From: Castor canadensis
Taxonomy: Eukaryota; Chordata; Mammalia; Rodentia; Castoridae
Reading direction: 5' to 3'
Assembly: GCF_047511655.1 (NCBI RefSeq)
Contig: NC_133394.1
Span: forward strand, 144,311,343 to 144,375,342
DNA: 64,000 nucleotides
Positions within the stretch are counted from its first letter, which is position 1, and each line of letters opens with the position of its first letter. A model generated the notes under the pieces. That model worked only from the letters and a program-made list of their open reading frames with translations, was not told the origin of the DNA and ran no database searches. Both the position numbers and the translations under genes were made by a program. Of the stretch, positions 33,741-45,264 are shown in pieces.

Positions 33741-35219
33741 TGCCCGGAATTCCAAGATGGCGGCTAGAGGTAGGAAGCAGAAAGCGACCCTCCTATAGTG
33801 AAATCTTGGAGAGACGCTGGAGACACACTTTGCAGGCATAATCACCGAGAAAAGGCATAACTTTGACTCCTCCACATCTCCAGCCGGCGCAGAGAATCTC
33901 CACTTCACGTTAAACGGAGAACCGAGGAGGCCCCCGGGGCCGCCAGTGGCCGGCGCCCATACGGCTTGGGAAGACGCGGACCAGGTGAGCTTCGCGGTAC
34001 CGCGGTTCCCCCACAGACAAGCCTGGGCCAGAGCAGCATAGCCCCCTGGACAGACTGACCTCCACCCGGGAAAAAAAGAGAAACTGAGTACTAAGCAATA
34101 AGAACAGTTAAGACACGCTGGAAAGAGGGTGGGGCGCCCTGAGCGCTGAAGATTGGGGGAAGGGAATCCTTCCCGGGACTGTAAATAAACGAGCCTGGCG
34201 GGCCGGAGAGGCTCTGGCGGGAGTGGGGCGCGCCCAGCAACCAGGAGCGGGGACGCTTGTGAGAGGAGGGAAGACCCACTTCCCACGTGAACTGTAAATA
34301 AACACGCAGGCCTGACAACGCGGGGCAGTGTCGCCTTTCCCAGTGCTTGGAAAGGGAAAAGCCTGTAGCAGAGGCCACCCTCCCCCGCACAGGAGAACTC
34401 TGAGCAAACAAAGCCTGTGGGACCAGGTGAGTGCTAATCTCACCCCAGAGATCTGCATAAATAACGCCGCCAGCTACAGGCTGAGAGCAGCAGGCAGGCA
34501 AGCCACAGTTGCAGACACCACTCTCAGAACTGCCTCCAGACGCTTTTTTTTTTCTTTTTCTCCCTACCTTTGATGAGAGAACAACCGAATTACACCTGCA
34601 AGCCGAAAAACTTACTGAAACTGTATTGCATTTGAACTGGGGACACTTGGTGGGGCTTTTTTTTTTTTTTTCTTCTGTGTGTGTGTGAGTGTAGTTTTGT
34701 TCTACTTTATGCATCCCCTTTGATGAGACAACTACAGAACAACATCTGAGGCACCAACTCCAGGACTGGAGATTGAGACGGACATCCAAATTATTAAGAC
34801 TGAAATTGCATTGCATATAAACTTGGAAGTTTTTTGGTTTTTTGGTTTTTTTTGTTTTTTTTAATTTTCTATTTTCCATTTTATTTTAATTCATTTTTAT
34901 AAATAGATATTACTTTCATATACTTATTTTTTATTTTTTTTATCTTTGATTTTCAATCCTCTCTCTGTCACTCTATTGTCTGTTCAGCTTACTGTCCATT
35001 AGTACACTAACACTCCCTGTTTATACCTTTGAAACTCTCTTGTCTGATACCTTGTTCTGCTTTCTCCCTCTTGTCTGTATATTTGTTTTCCCCTTTTCTT
35101 TAACTTCTTGCTTTCCATCTCAGCTCACTCTTCCATTCTCAATATTACCATTGTTATTATTACAAGCTAGAAAATACTTAATTACACACAGTACAGGGAC
35201 AGTAACAACACCAAGGACA
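33741..35219 (+). promoter_or_regulatory. L1 5' UTR / internal promoter region
   Basis: The first 0.8 kb is GC- and CpG-rich, unlike everything around it; the last 0.4 kb is AT/pyrimidine-rich. Its start carries a YY1-type motif. The block 'actgtaaataaac' occurs at 34188-34200 and 34291-34303 within a partly repeated ~103-base segment. L1 5' UTRs act as internal RNA polymerase II promoters; that role is inferred here. Confidence 0.85.
33752..33763 (+). promoter_or_regulatory. YY1-type motif at the L1 5' end
   Basis: 'ccaagatggcgg' 12 bases from the 5' end matches the YY1 consensus (AAGATGGCGGC). In human L1 a YY1 site at the same place directs accurate start of transcription. The older L1 has a decayed counterpart ('gcaagatggtgg') near its start at 54113. 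Confidence 0.7.
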
Positions 35220-36422
35220 ATGACAGGAAGACAGAAAAAACAAGGAAACCAGTTTCCCCACAGCAAAAAATTAGTACAGGAACCAGAGGGGAATGAAGAG
35301 AACAGAAACTCAGAGCCAGACTCCAATAAAATGAAGATAAACTATGCCAAAGGACCCAATGAAGCCTACAAGAATAATTTAAAAGAAGACATACTACAAG
35401 TACTCAATGAGAATTTTATAGAGATGATACTGGATAGGGTCAACCAAAATGTACAGGAGACACTCAAGAAATTCCAAGACAATAAAAATAGAGAATTTGA
35501 AAAAGCAAAAGAAGAAATAAAGGAAACCATAGAAGCACTGTATAAACACCAAAATGAAAGAGAGAACACAATGAATAAATGGATAAATGAACTCAGGACA
35601 AAAATAGACAACAATAAAGAAGAAAACAGCCAGGATATGGAAAACCTCAGAAAAAAGAACGAAACAGAACTGCAAAACAAAACGGAAGGCCAATCCAGCA
35701 GAATAGAACAAACAGAAGACAGAATCTCAGAACTTGAAGATGAAATGGTAATTAAAGGAAAAACTGAAGAACTACTAATTAAACAACTCAAGACCTGTGA
35801 AAAGAAAATGCAAGAACTCACCGACTCCATCAAAAGATCAAACTTGAGAATCATGGGCATCGAAGAAGGAGAAGAGGTGCAAGCGAAGGGAATGCGTAAT
35901 ATATTCAACAAAATAATAACGGAAAATTTCCCAAATCTAGAGAAAGATATTCCCATACAAATGCAAGAGGCCTCCAGGACACCAAACAGACCAGATCAAA
36001 ATAGAACTACTCCACGACATATCATCATTAAAACAACAAGTTCAGAAACTAAGGAAAGAATATTGAAGGCTGCAAGAGAGAAAAAACAAATAACATACAA
36101 AGGTAAACCCATCAAAATCACAGCAGACTTCTCAACAGAAACATTAAAAGCAAGAAGAGCGTGGGGTGAGATCTTCCGGGCACTGAATGAAAATAACTTC
36201 AACCCCAGGATACTCTACCCAGCAAAGCTATCATTCAAAATAGATGGAGCAATAAAAGTCTTCCATGATAAGCAGAAACTAAAACAATATGTGACCACAA
36301 AGCCACCGTTACAAAAGATTCTGCAAGGGATCCTGCACACAGAAAGTGACACCCAACTTAACCATGAAAAGGCAGGCAGCACCAAACCACAGGATAAGAA
36401 AAAGCAAGACAGTAGAGAGTAA
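35220..36422 (+). CDS. L1 ORF1 protein (intact)
   Basis: 400 codons from ATG (A at -3) to TAA, with no internal stop. L1 ORF1p is the trimeric RNA-binding chaperone of the L1 ribonucleoprotein. The N-terminal part is basic and polar, residues about 60-220 form a long charged coiled coil rich in Lys/Glu/Asn heptads (ending ...QTEDRISELEDEMV), followed by the RRM-like region (NLRIMGIEEGEE) and the C-terminal domain with a conserved KARRAW segment and ...NPRILYPAKLSF near the end. It is longer than human ORF1p (338 residues), mostly in the coiled coil, as in other rodents. The frame is open a further 60 codons upstream to 35040, but that stretch is hydrophobic UTR-like translation, so I chose the ATG at 35220 that begins MTGRQKK. 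Confidence 0.93.
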   Translation: MTGRQKKQGNQFPHSKKLVQEPEGNEENRNSEPDSNKMKINYAKGPNEAYKNNLKEDILQVLNENFIEMILDRVNQNVQETLKKFQDNKNREFEKAKEEIKETIEALYKHQNERENTMNKWINELRTKIDNNKEENSQDMENLRKKNETELQNKTEGQSSRIEQTEDRISELEDEMVIKGKTEELLIKQLKTCEKKMQELTDSIKRSNLRIMGIEEGEEVQAKGMRNIFNKIITENFPNLEKDIPIQMQEASRTPNRPDQNRTTPRHIIIKTTSSETKERILKAAREKKQITYKGKPIKITADFSTETLKARRAWGEIFRALNENNFNPRILYPAKLSFKIDGAIKVFHDKQKLKQYVTTKPPLQKILQGILHTESDTQLNHEKAGSTKPQDKKKQDSRE

Positions 36423-36472
36423 CATCAAGTTAGGTACACACAATCAAACCTTCAAACAACTAAGATAACTAA

Positions 36473-39400
36473 ATGGCAGGAATCACCACATACCTATCAG
36501 TACTAACACTTAATGTTAATGGACTTAATTCACCCATCAAAAGACACCGTTTGACAAAATGGATTAAAAAAGAAGATCCAACAATTTGTTGCTTACAGGA
36601 GACTCATCTCACCGACAGAAATAAGCATATGCTTAGGATGAAAGGCTGGAAGAAGATTTACCAAGCCAATGGCCCCCGAAAACAAGCAGGAGTAGCAATA
36701 CTTATCTCTGACAAAGTAGACTTCAAACCTACATTGATCAAACGAGATAAAGAAGGACATTCCATACTAATAAAAGGGGAAATAGACCAAAAGGAAATAA
36801 TAATCATCAATCTGTACGCACCCAATGTCAACGCACCCAATTTCATCAAACATACCCTGAAAGACCTAAAAGCATATATAAACGCCAACACAGTGGTTGT
36901 GGGAGACTTTAACACTCCATTATCATCAATAGATAGGTCATCCAAACAAAAACTCAATAAAGAAATCCAAGATCTAAAATATGCAATAGATCAAGTGGAC
37001 CTAGTAGATGTCTACAGAACATGTCATCCAACCTCTACACAATATACATTCTTCTCAGCAGCCCATGGAACCTTCTCCAAAATAGATCATATCCTAGGGC
37101 ACAAAGCAAGCCTCAGCAAATATAAGAAAATAGAAATAATACCATGCATACTATCTGACCACAATGAAGTAAAAGTAGAACTCAACAACAAAAGTAAAGA
37201 CAAAAAACATGCAAACAGCTGGAAACTAAATAACTCATTACTTAATGAAGAATGGATCATCGATGCAATAAAAGAGGAAATTAAAAAGTTCCTAGAAGTC
37301 AATGAAAATGAAAACACAACCTACCAGAACCTATGGGACACAGCTAAGGCAGTCTTGAGAGGAAAGTTTATAGCCATGAGTGCATATATTAAAAAGATTG
37401 AAAGATCCCAAATCAATGACCTAATGATACATCTCAAACTCCTAGAAAAACAAGAACAAGCAAATCCCAAAACAAATAGAAGGAGAGAAATAATAAAAAT
37501 AAGAGCTGAAATCAACGAAATAGAAACCAAAAAAACCATACAAAGAATTAATGAAACAAAAAGTTGGTTCTTTGAAAAAATAAACAAGATCGATAGACCC
37601 CTGGCAAACCTGACTAAAATGAGGAGAGAAAAAACCCAAATTAGTAGAATCAGGAATGCAAAAGGGGAGATAACAACAAACACCATGGAAGTCCAGGAAA
37701 TCATCAGAGACTACTTTGAGAACCTATATTCAAATAAATTTGAAAATCTAAAAGAAATGGACAGATTTCTAGATACATATGATCATCCAAAACTGAACCA
37801 AGAGGAAATTAATCACCTGAATAGACCTATAACACAAAATGAAATTGAAGCAGCAATCAAGAGTCTCCCCAAAAAGAAAAGTCCAGGACCTGATGGATTC
37901 TCTGCTGAATTCTATCAGACCTTTAAAGAAGAACTGATACCAACCCTCCTTAAACTGTTCCATGAAATAGAAAGGGAAGGAAAACTGCCAAACACGTTTT
38001 ATGAAGCCACTATTACACTTATCCCAAAACCAGGCAAAGACACCTCCAAAAAGGAGAACTATAGGCCAATCTCCTTAATGAACATTGATGCAAAAATCCT
38101 CAACAAAATAATGGCAAATCGAATTCAGCAACACATCAAAAAGATTATTCACCACGACCAGGTAGGCTTCATCCCAGGGATGCAGGGGTGGTTCAACATA
38201 TGAAAATCAATAAACGTAATAAGCCACATTAACAGAAGCAAAGACAAAAACCACTTGATCATCTCAATAGATGCAGAAAAAGCCTTTGATAAGATCCAAC
38301 ACCACTTCATGATAAAAGCTCTAAGAAAACTAGGAATAGAAGGAAAGTTCCTCAACATTATAAAAGCTATATATGACAAACCTACAGCCAGCATTATACT
38401 TAACGGAGAAAAATTAAAACCATTCCCTCTAAAATCAGGAACCAGACAAGGATGCCCACTATCTCCACTCCCATTCAACATAGTACTGGAATTCCTAGCC
38501 AGAGCAATTAGGCAAGAAGAAGGAATAAAAGGAATACAAATAGGTAAAGAAACTGTCAAAATATCCCTATTTGCAGACGACATGATCCTATACCTTAAAG
38601 ACCCAAAAAACTCTACTCAGAAGCTTCTAGACATCATCAATAGCTATAGCAAGGTAGCAGGATATAAAATCAACATAGAAAAATCATTAGCATTTCTATA
38701 CACTAACAATGAGCAAACGGAAAAAGAATGTATGAAAACAATTCCATTTACAATAGCCTCAAAAAAAATCAAATACCTAGGTGTAAACCTAACAAAAGAT
38801 GTGAAAGACCGCTACAAGGAAAACTATACACTTCTGAAGAAAGAGATTGAGGAAGACTATAGAAAGTGGAGAGATCTCCCATGCTCATGGATTGGTAGAA
38901 TCAACATAGTAAAAATGTCTATACTCCCAAAAGTAATGTACATGTTTAATGCAATTCCCATCAAAATTCCAATGACATTCATCAAAGAGATTGAAAAATC
39001 TACTGTTAAATTTATATGGAAACACAAGAGGCCACGAATAGCCAAGGCAATACTCAGTCAAAAGAACAATGCAGGAGGTATCACAATACCTGACTTCAAA
39101 CTATATTACAAAGCAATAATAATAAAAACAGCATGGTACTGGCACAAAAACAGACATGAAGACCAGTGGAACAGAATAGAGGATCCAGATATGAAGCCAC
39201 ACAACTATAAGCAACTTATCTTTGACAAAGGAGCTAAAAATATACGATGGAGAAATAGCAGCCTCTTCAACAAAAACTGCTGGGAAAACTGGTTAGCAGT
39301 CTGCAAAAAACTGAAACTAGATCCATGTATATCACCCTATACCAAGATTAACTCAAAATGGATCAAGGATCTGAATATCAGACCCCAAACTCTTAAGTTG

Positions 39401-40290
39401 ATACAAGAAAGAGTAGGAAATACTCTGGAGTTAGTAGGTATAGGTAAGAACTTTCTCAATGAAACCCCAGCAGCACAGCAACTAAGAGATAGCATAGATA
39501 AATGGGACCTCATAAAACTAAAAAGCTTCTGTTCATCAAAAGAAATGGTCTCTAAACTGAAGAGAACACCCACAGAGTGGGAGAAAATATTTGCCAACTA
39601 TACATCAGACAAAGGACTGATAACCAGAATATACAGGGAACTTAAAAAACTAAATTCTCCCAAAACTAATGAACCAATAAAGAAATGGGCAGGTGAACTA
39701 AACAGAACTTTCTCAAAAGAAGAAATTCAAATGGCCAGAAAACACATGAAAAAATGCTCACCATCTCTAGCAATAAAGGAAATGCAAATTAAAACCACGC
39801 TAAGATTCCACCTCACCCCTGTTAGAATAGCCATCATCAGCAACACCACCAACAACAGGTGTTGGCGAGGATGCGGGGAAAAAGGAACCCTCTTACACTG
39901 TTGGTGGGAATGTAGACTAGTACAACCACTCTGGAAAAAAATTTGGAGGCTACTTAAAAAGCTGGACATCAATCTCCCATTTGATCCAGCAATACCACTC
40001 TTGGGGATATACCCAAAAGACTGTTACTCCAGAGGCACCTGCACATCCATGTTTATTGCGGCACTATTCACAATAGCCAAGTTACGGAAACAGCCAAGAT
40101 GCCGAGCACTGACGAATGGATTAAGAAAATGTGGTATCTATACACAATGGAATTTTATGCAGCCATGAAGAAGAACGAAATGCTATCAATCGCTGGTAAA
40201 TGGATGGAATTGGAGCACATCATTCTGAGTGAGGTTAGCCTGGCTCAAAAAACTAAAAATCGTATGTTCTCCCTCATATGTGGACATTAG
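36473..40290 (+). pseudogene. L1 ORF2 (endonuclease-reverse transcriptase), two inactivating lesions
   Basis: ORF2p makes the target nick and reverse transcribes L1 RNA. The endonuclease region at residues 1-240 retains the visible active-site segments [28 protein letters not shown] and LSDHNE. The reverse-transcriptase box FADD is at 38570-38581, and the C-terminal cysteine motif (C-x3-C-x7-HC-x3-C style) is at 39860-39913. Two breaks are seen. A TGA at 38201-38203 interrupts an otherwise continuous frame after residue 576, just upstream of the [10 protein letters not shown] motif; C-to-T change at a CpG would explain it. A one-base loss near 40102 shifts the last ~60 codons into the frame that ends at 40288-40290. 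The C-terminal frame reads cleanly after the shift, so both lesions look recent. Confidence 0.95.
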
Positions 40291-40817
40291 ATCAAGAGCA
40301 AACACAACAAGGGGATTGGACTATGAGCACATGATAAAAGCGAGAGCACACAAGGGAGGAGTGAGGATAGGTAAGACACCTAAAAAACTAGCTAGCATTT
40401 GTTGCCCTTAACGCAGAGAAACTAAAGCAGATACCTTAAAGCAACTGAGGCCAATAGGAAAAGGGGAACAGGTACTAGAGAAAAGGTTAGATCAAAAAGA
40501 ATTAACCTAGAAGGTAACACCCACGCACAGGAAATCAATGTGAGTCAATGCCCTGTATAGCTATCCTTATCTCAACCAGCAAAAACCCTTGTTCCTTCCT
40601 ATTATTGCTTATACTCTCTACAACAAAATTAGAAATAAGGGCAAAATAGTTTCTGCTGGGTATTGGGGGGGGAGAGGAAGGGGGCAGAGTGGGTGGTAAG
40701 GGAGGGGGTGGGGGCAGGGGGGAGAAATGAACCAAGCCTTGTATGCACATATGAATAATAAAAGAAAAATGAAAAAAAAAAGTTGACAGCCTAAAAAAAA
40801 AAAAAAAAAAAAAAAAA
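40291..40817 (+). other. L1 3' UTR, poly(A) signal and double A tail
   Basis: Contains a purine, G-rich tract at 40664-40726 with several G4-G6 runs, then AATAAA at 40757-40762 and A10 at 40772-40781. Eleven bases (gttgacagcct, 40782-40792) and a second A tail of about 25 follow. The second tail ends at the target-site duplication. Confidence 0.85.
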
Positions 40818-40833
40818 AGAAAACCAAAGCTTT

Positions 40834-41209
40834 GGAAACAATGCTAATCTTAAAACAAGTCTATCATGGATGTTAATTGTAAATGACTTTCTATTCTACT
40901 TTTCTGTAGGGATAACAATATAGCAGATTTTTAGCTTTTAAAAACACATATTTAAAAAATATATGTATATACCAGAGCATTCATGTTAATGTGTGATTTG
41001 AAGATTTAAGGCAGGGATGTAGTATATAATATTTTGTAATTTTTTTGGCCATTGACTGTTTTATTCTTGCTATACCAACCATGGAAAACACTTGAAGAAG
41101 TACTGATTAAGAAATACTGAGTAAGCCAAAGCAAAGATTAAACTCCTAGAAAATGTTTTCATAGGTTGAGATCCCTTTAAAATAGTTAAAAACATAGAAA
41201 TATGTTTTT
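40834..41209. other. Noncoding flank of the young L1
   Basis: Unique AT-rich sequence; nothing recognised. Confidence 0.5.
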
Positions 41210-41640
41210 TCTTCTAAAAATAAAAGATGTTGATGGGAATGTAAAATGATGCAACCTCTGTGGAAAACATTACAGTGATTCCTCAAAAAAATTGACTTTA
41301 GAATTACCATGTGATCTAGCAAACAGATGCTTGCACACCCATGCCCACAGTGTTATTCACAATAGCTGAGAGATAGAAGTAACTCAAGTGTTCGTTGACA
41401 GGTAAGTAGATAAACAAAGCATGATATATCTCCACAATGGAGTATTATTGAGTGCAAACAGGAAGCATATTTTGTTTCATGCTACAACATGGATGAACCT
41501 TCAAGGCATTATGCTATATAAATCAGTCAGTTACAAAAGGTCAATATGTGTGATTCCTCTTATCTGACATTCCTAGACTAGCCACATTCATAGAGGCAGA
41601 AATTCTATAGTTTTCTGTGGACTCATCCAAACAGTCATAA
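41210..41640 (+). repeat. Old L1 ORF2 end / 3' UTR (L1M type)
   Basis: Sense L1 landmarks: 'gatgggaatgtaaaatgatgcaacc', 'tgttattcacaatagctgag', 'ccacaatggagtattattgag', 'acatggatgaaccttcaaggcattatgc' and 'tatgtgtgattcctcttatctgac'. Stops and indels throughout. Confidence 0.8.
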
Positions 41641-43772
41641 AATGGCATAGCCAGGATTTGAACTGACTTATTTTATTTTATTTTATTTTTTTTGTCTCCA
41701 AACACTAGAGTTTTCCCCTGCATCATGTCAGGGAAACTATCACATATTACCTCATGACAAAGAGCTGTACTTGATTATTAATTCAAGTTGAAAATGTACT
41801 TTGCCTGGAAATCATTAAGAAGTGGATAGGTGACCAGGGAGAGCCAAAACAAGACATCTCCTTGGCCTCTAATGTGGAGATTTCACAATAGCAGGCTTTG
41901 TTCTCTGGCTGCACCAAGAGGGGCACTGAGCTTGGAGCATGATGCAGATCTCAGCTGTCCACACCCCAGTTCCTTCTGTGATGCTGCTTCTCAGTTCCTT
42001 GCCTTTGGGGTTTCCCTTGTCTTCTGCAGAACTGATTTTCCTGTTTGAACTACCTCCCTTCTTCTGGCATACACAGGTCACCTCAAGGCCACACGTTCAC
42101 CTGATGGCTATTTGCCTGTTCATTTCCCCAGAAGAATGTAAGCTCTGTATCACTGACGTATAGGAAAGAGAATGGGCTATGGCAGAGACCCAAGAAAGGT
42201 CAAATGAGGACAAATACATGTTCATCCGTATCTGTTATTATCAACAGTTCAAGATTTATATAGGTTTGGCTTTTTTTATGTAAAGTACTATGATAGAACA
42301 ACAGTAAAAAAAATTCTGACATTTGCAAAACATTTTCTAGTCTACAGAGCAATGCTAAGTCCATATCATCCTCCTAAAAACTCTTTCATGGTAGATTATG
42401 CAGGAAACCAAGGTCTAGGGACCAGAGTCCATGGTTGACAACTAGTAGCAGACCAGAGTCTTGGACCCAGGCCTTCCATTTCCTGGGTTCTTCCTATAAA
42501 ACCACCTGTTTAGTAAGCTAAAAATCCACACGATGGAAGACAGGCCATTGCCTCTATATTTGCCAAAATTTTTAAAAAGAGAGTAAACACCATACCGTGC
42601 TCTGGGACAGTGCGTGGCTGCAGGATTCTCAATGCACAAGACACTGAGGAACTTTCATAAGCGCTCAGAGAAAAACTTGCTTTGGTACCAGAGAGAATAG
42701 CAGGTCCAAGTTCTCAAAGATTTCCAAGTAGTTGTGCTAAAAATAATCTTCTCATTTGTCCCCAAAGAGCCAGAGGCCCTGGAAGTTACTCATCCCGTGC
42801 GACTCCACTCAGTAGACCAGTAAAAATGATGGTTTTGTTTGGGATACACTTTAAGTGCTTGCTTTCCTTGCCTGGTAAGTTTAGAAACTTCTCCATCTCT
42901 GCGTGCCGTGGCCTCTTCTTCAGATTTGTTTATTTAATTTTTTCACTCTTCATTTGTTTTTCCATTGTGTGGATGGATCAGGAAAAAAATTGCTCACTGA
43001 GTAGAAATTAGTTGTTTAACTTGGAGAAAAGAATAGTTTCCTATTCTTGAATTTTTGAGGTAGAATCTTTAGATTCTAGACATAGGATGGTGTTTCATGG
43101 ATTAACAAAGAACTCTGTCTTGATTTTTACTAAATGTGGCAGGAAAATGGCCCTTCATGCTATGTGCTGCAAGAAGAAAGAAGGCTATGAGTACTGTCCT
43201 GATGCTTTCTTTGTTCTTTGCTGAATGGGTAAATGATTGAGTACTTTTAGACTAATATGCCTTTGTTCCAATAGAGATCTGATCGTAACAACTCAAAAGG
43301 CAGAATGATTATCCAAACCCATCTTTGATGCAATCAATTTCTTTGTTTCCTTCTGATATGTGTTTCTTATATCTCCTTGGCAACAGCAATATATAATTCA
43401 TGATGTCACTTATGAAGATTAAGTGACTGAAAAAAATCTTGTTTTTAATCTTACTTTTCCCCTCATTCTTCTCTAATTGAAAGAACTGTTCTCTGAGTTG
43501 GGAGTGTGAATGCTGTCTGCGCGTAGGACCAAAGATTTCAGTGGGCTCCCCATTCTGATAAGCTTTATTGTCTGATCTGGAGAAAATGATCTTTTGAATT
43601 TTTTGCTTTTCAAAATCCGAATGCTATCCTGGCACGGTGAAACAATGTCTTAAGCGTAGAAGCTAATCACTTTCTCTTTCTAAGTGAGAATAGAATTTTA
43701 CCATGTAGAGTTTCACAACTGATGGATTCTTCTTTTCCTCCCCCCCACTTCTCCTCCTCTTCTTCCTACATT
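41641..43772. other. Noncoding, no gene recognised
   Basis: Unique-looking sequence. The open frames at 41830-42163 overlap on both strands and the one at 42682-43011 (109 codons) has no recognisable domain or splice context. Confidence 0.5.
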
Positions 43773-44098
43773 TTCCTCTTTTGGTGGTGCTGGGGTCTGA
43801 ACTCAGGGCCTCATTCTTGCTAGACAGGTGCCCAACTGCTTGAGTCATGCTCTCAGCAGTTTTGAACTTTAGCAATTCTTTGTCTAGAGTCTCCTGTTTT
43901 GTGCCCAGGGCCTCAGACTCTGATCCTTCTGCCTATGCCTCCCTTGTACTAGGATTGCAGGTGTGAATCCACTGCCTGCAGCTTGCTTGTTGAGATGGAT
44001 GTCACTAACTTTTTGCTCAGGTTGGCCTCCAACTTCAATCCTCCCAATCTCCACCTCCCAAGTAGCTGAGATTACAGGTGTGAGGTACCATGTCCTGT
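43773..44098 (-). repeat. Trimeric B1-B1-ID SINE
   Basis: On the plus strand: an ID-like complement ('ggtggtgctggggtctgaactcagggcc', 'gcccaactgcttgagtcatgc'), a B1-like complement ('gtgcccagggcctcagactctgatccttctgcc', 'ctaggattgcaggtgtg') and a second B1-like complement ('tttttgctcaggttggcctccaac', 'cctcccaagtagctgagattacaggtgtg'). Same order as 33056-33358. Confidence 0.85.
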
Positions 44099-45188
44099 AT
44101 GCTGACTTTTGTCATTAAAAGGACTTCTCTTATTTTTTCTTTGGAATAGAAAAATGTCGCCAGGGAACTTGGGTGAATTTTTTTGATCAATAACAGGATA
44201 GGTGTGTTCTCTTCCTTCTGCCTTCATTTGGCCAAGGGTTGGTATAAATTATGGATACTCATATTTATGTCCTTGTGTCATTCATACCTCCTCTAATTTC
44301 CTTTTAATATTGTTTACTGAATTAAAAATAAAAAATTTAAAAATTTAAAAATATTTTTTGATTAACATGTAGTAATTAATGAAGTATTGGGGTACAATGT
44401 GATATACAGTGAGCACTGATTAAATCCAACCTTCCTTTGTCCACCCTCCCCTTGTTCTAACATGTGCCAACCTCTATTATCATGATTCCATATTTGTGTT
44501 TACTACACTTTTGGCAATAAGATTTCTTGTATCATTAAAGTATTACAGTTATTTTTTCTGTTCTACAATATTCAATTTTTCCCTTTTTAAAAACTGGTTT
44601 TCATTTCAGATAACAATACAATCTGTGTCTTCCTGGATTTACTTTTTCTATACACAGGGAATGAATTTTTGAAACCGTATTGTAAAACATTCAGACCTCA
44701 GATGTGGATAAAATTCTTCAATGTCTATTTCCCTCAGTTATTTTCACACTTACTTTAGAAGCAGTGATGAAAATTGGTGGGTAGAACAACATGCTGAAGG
44801 GAGCATTGGTTTAGTGCCAAAGGTCAGATTCTCATTTTTACTGCCAATCACTACAAGGCCAAGGTCTTATGCTGTCTTTCCTACGCTGGTGGTTTCCCTC
44901 TCAGCATGTGTTTTTGTTTTCCTGTAGTTTTCACTCACTTTTCAACTGAAGTGAACTCAGTCAAATCTGCTCAGTGATCTCAGAACAACTAACAGTGTAC
45001 TAGTAAGCTAGCTTTCAAAAAGTAAAAAATAAAGTTTAGAATTGTAGCTTTTGTAGGTTCTTGTTTGTAATAATTCACTATGGCCAATTTCAAGGTACCA
45101 ACCTGACATTTACTGAATGCAATGTTGTGAAGCTATGTGTAGAATTGGCCCTTGCTGGCTGTTATAAACTGGCTCAGCATATAACTGA
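44099..45188. other. Noncoding; possible old L1 trace at 44345-44540
   Basis: Bases 44345-44540 ('attggggtacaatgtgatatacag') weakly resemble an L1/HAL1-derived segment. The rest is unique. Confidence 0.35.
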
Positions 45189-45220
<32 letters not shown>

Positions 45221-45221
45221 A

Positions 45222-45262
<41 letters not shown>
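45189..45262. repeat. Compound (TC)n(CA)n microsatellite
   Basis: About 32 bases of CT repeat switch through 'acgcgc' to about 40 bases of CA repeat. Confidence 0.97.

Positions 45263-45264
<2 letters not shown>

Larger units (their letters stand above)
33741..40817 (+). mobile_element. Young full-length L1 (LINE-1)
   Basis: A complete 7.08-kb autonomous retrotransposon: 5' UTR (33741-35219), ORF1 (35220-36422), 50-base spacer, ORF2 (36473-40290, with two lesions), 3' UTR with a G-rich tract, and A tail. A perfect 16-bp duplication 'agaaaaccaaagcttt' at 33725-33740 and 40818-40833 defines both ends and marks target-primed insertion at a TT/AGAAAA site. The full length, exact duplication, CpG-rich 5' UTR and nearly open ORFs all argue for a geologically recent insertion. 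It is probably immobile because of the ORF2 lesions, though ORF1 protein could still be made. Confidence 0.98.

Noticed and set aside
35366..39972. Antisense open frames within L1 ORF1 and ORF2 (for example 35366-35956 and 38149-38583)
   Set aside because: Shadows of A-rich L1 coding sequence; the products are hydrophobic low-complexity reads with no domain.
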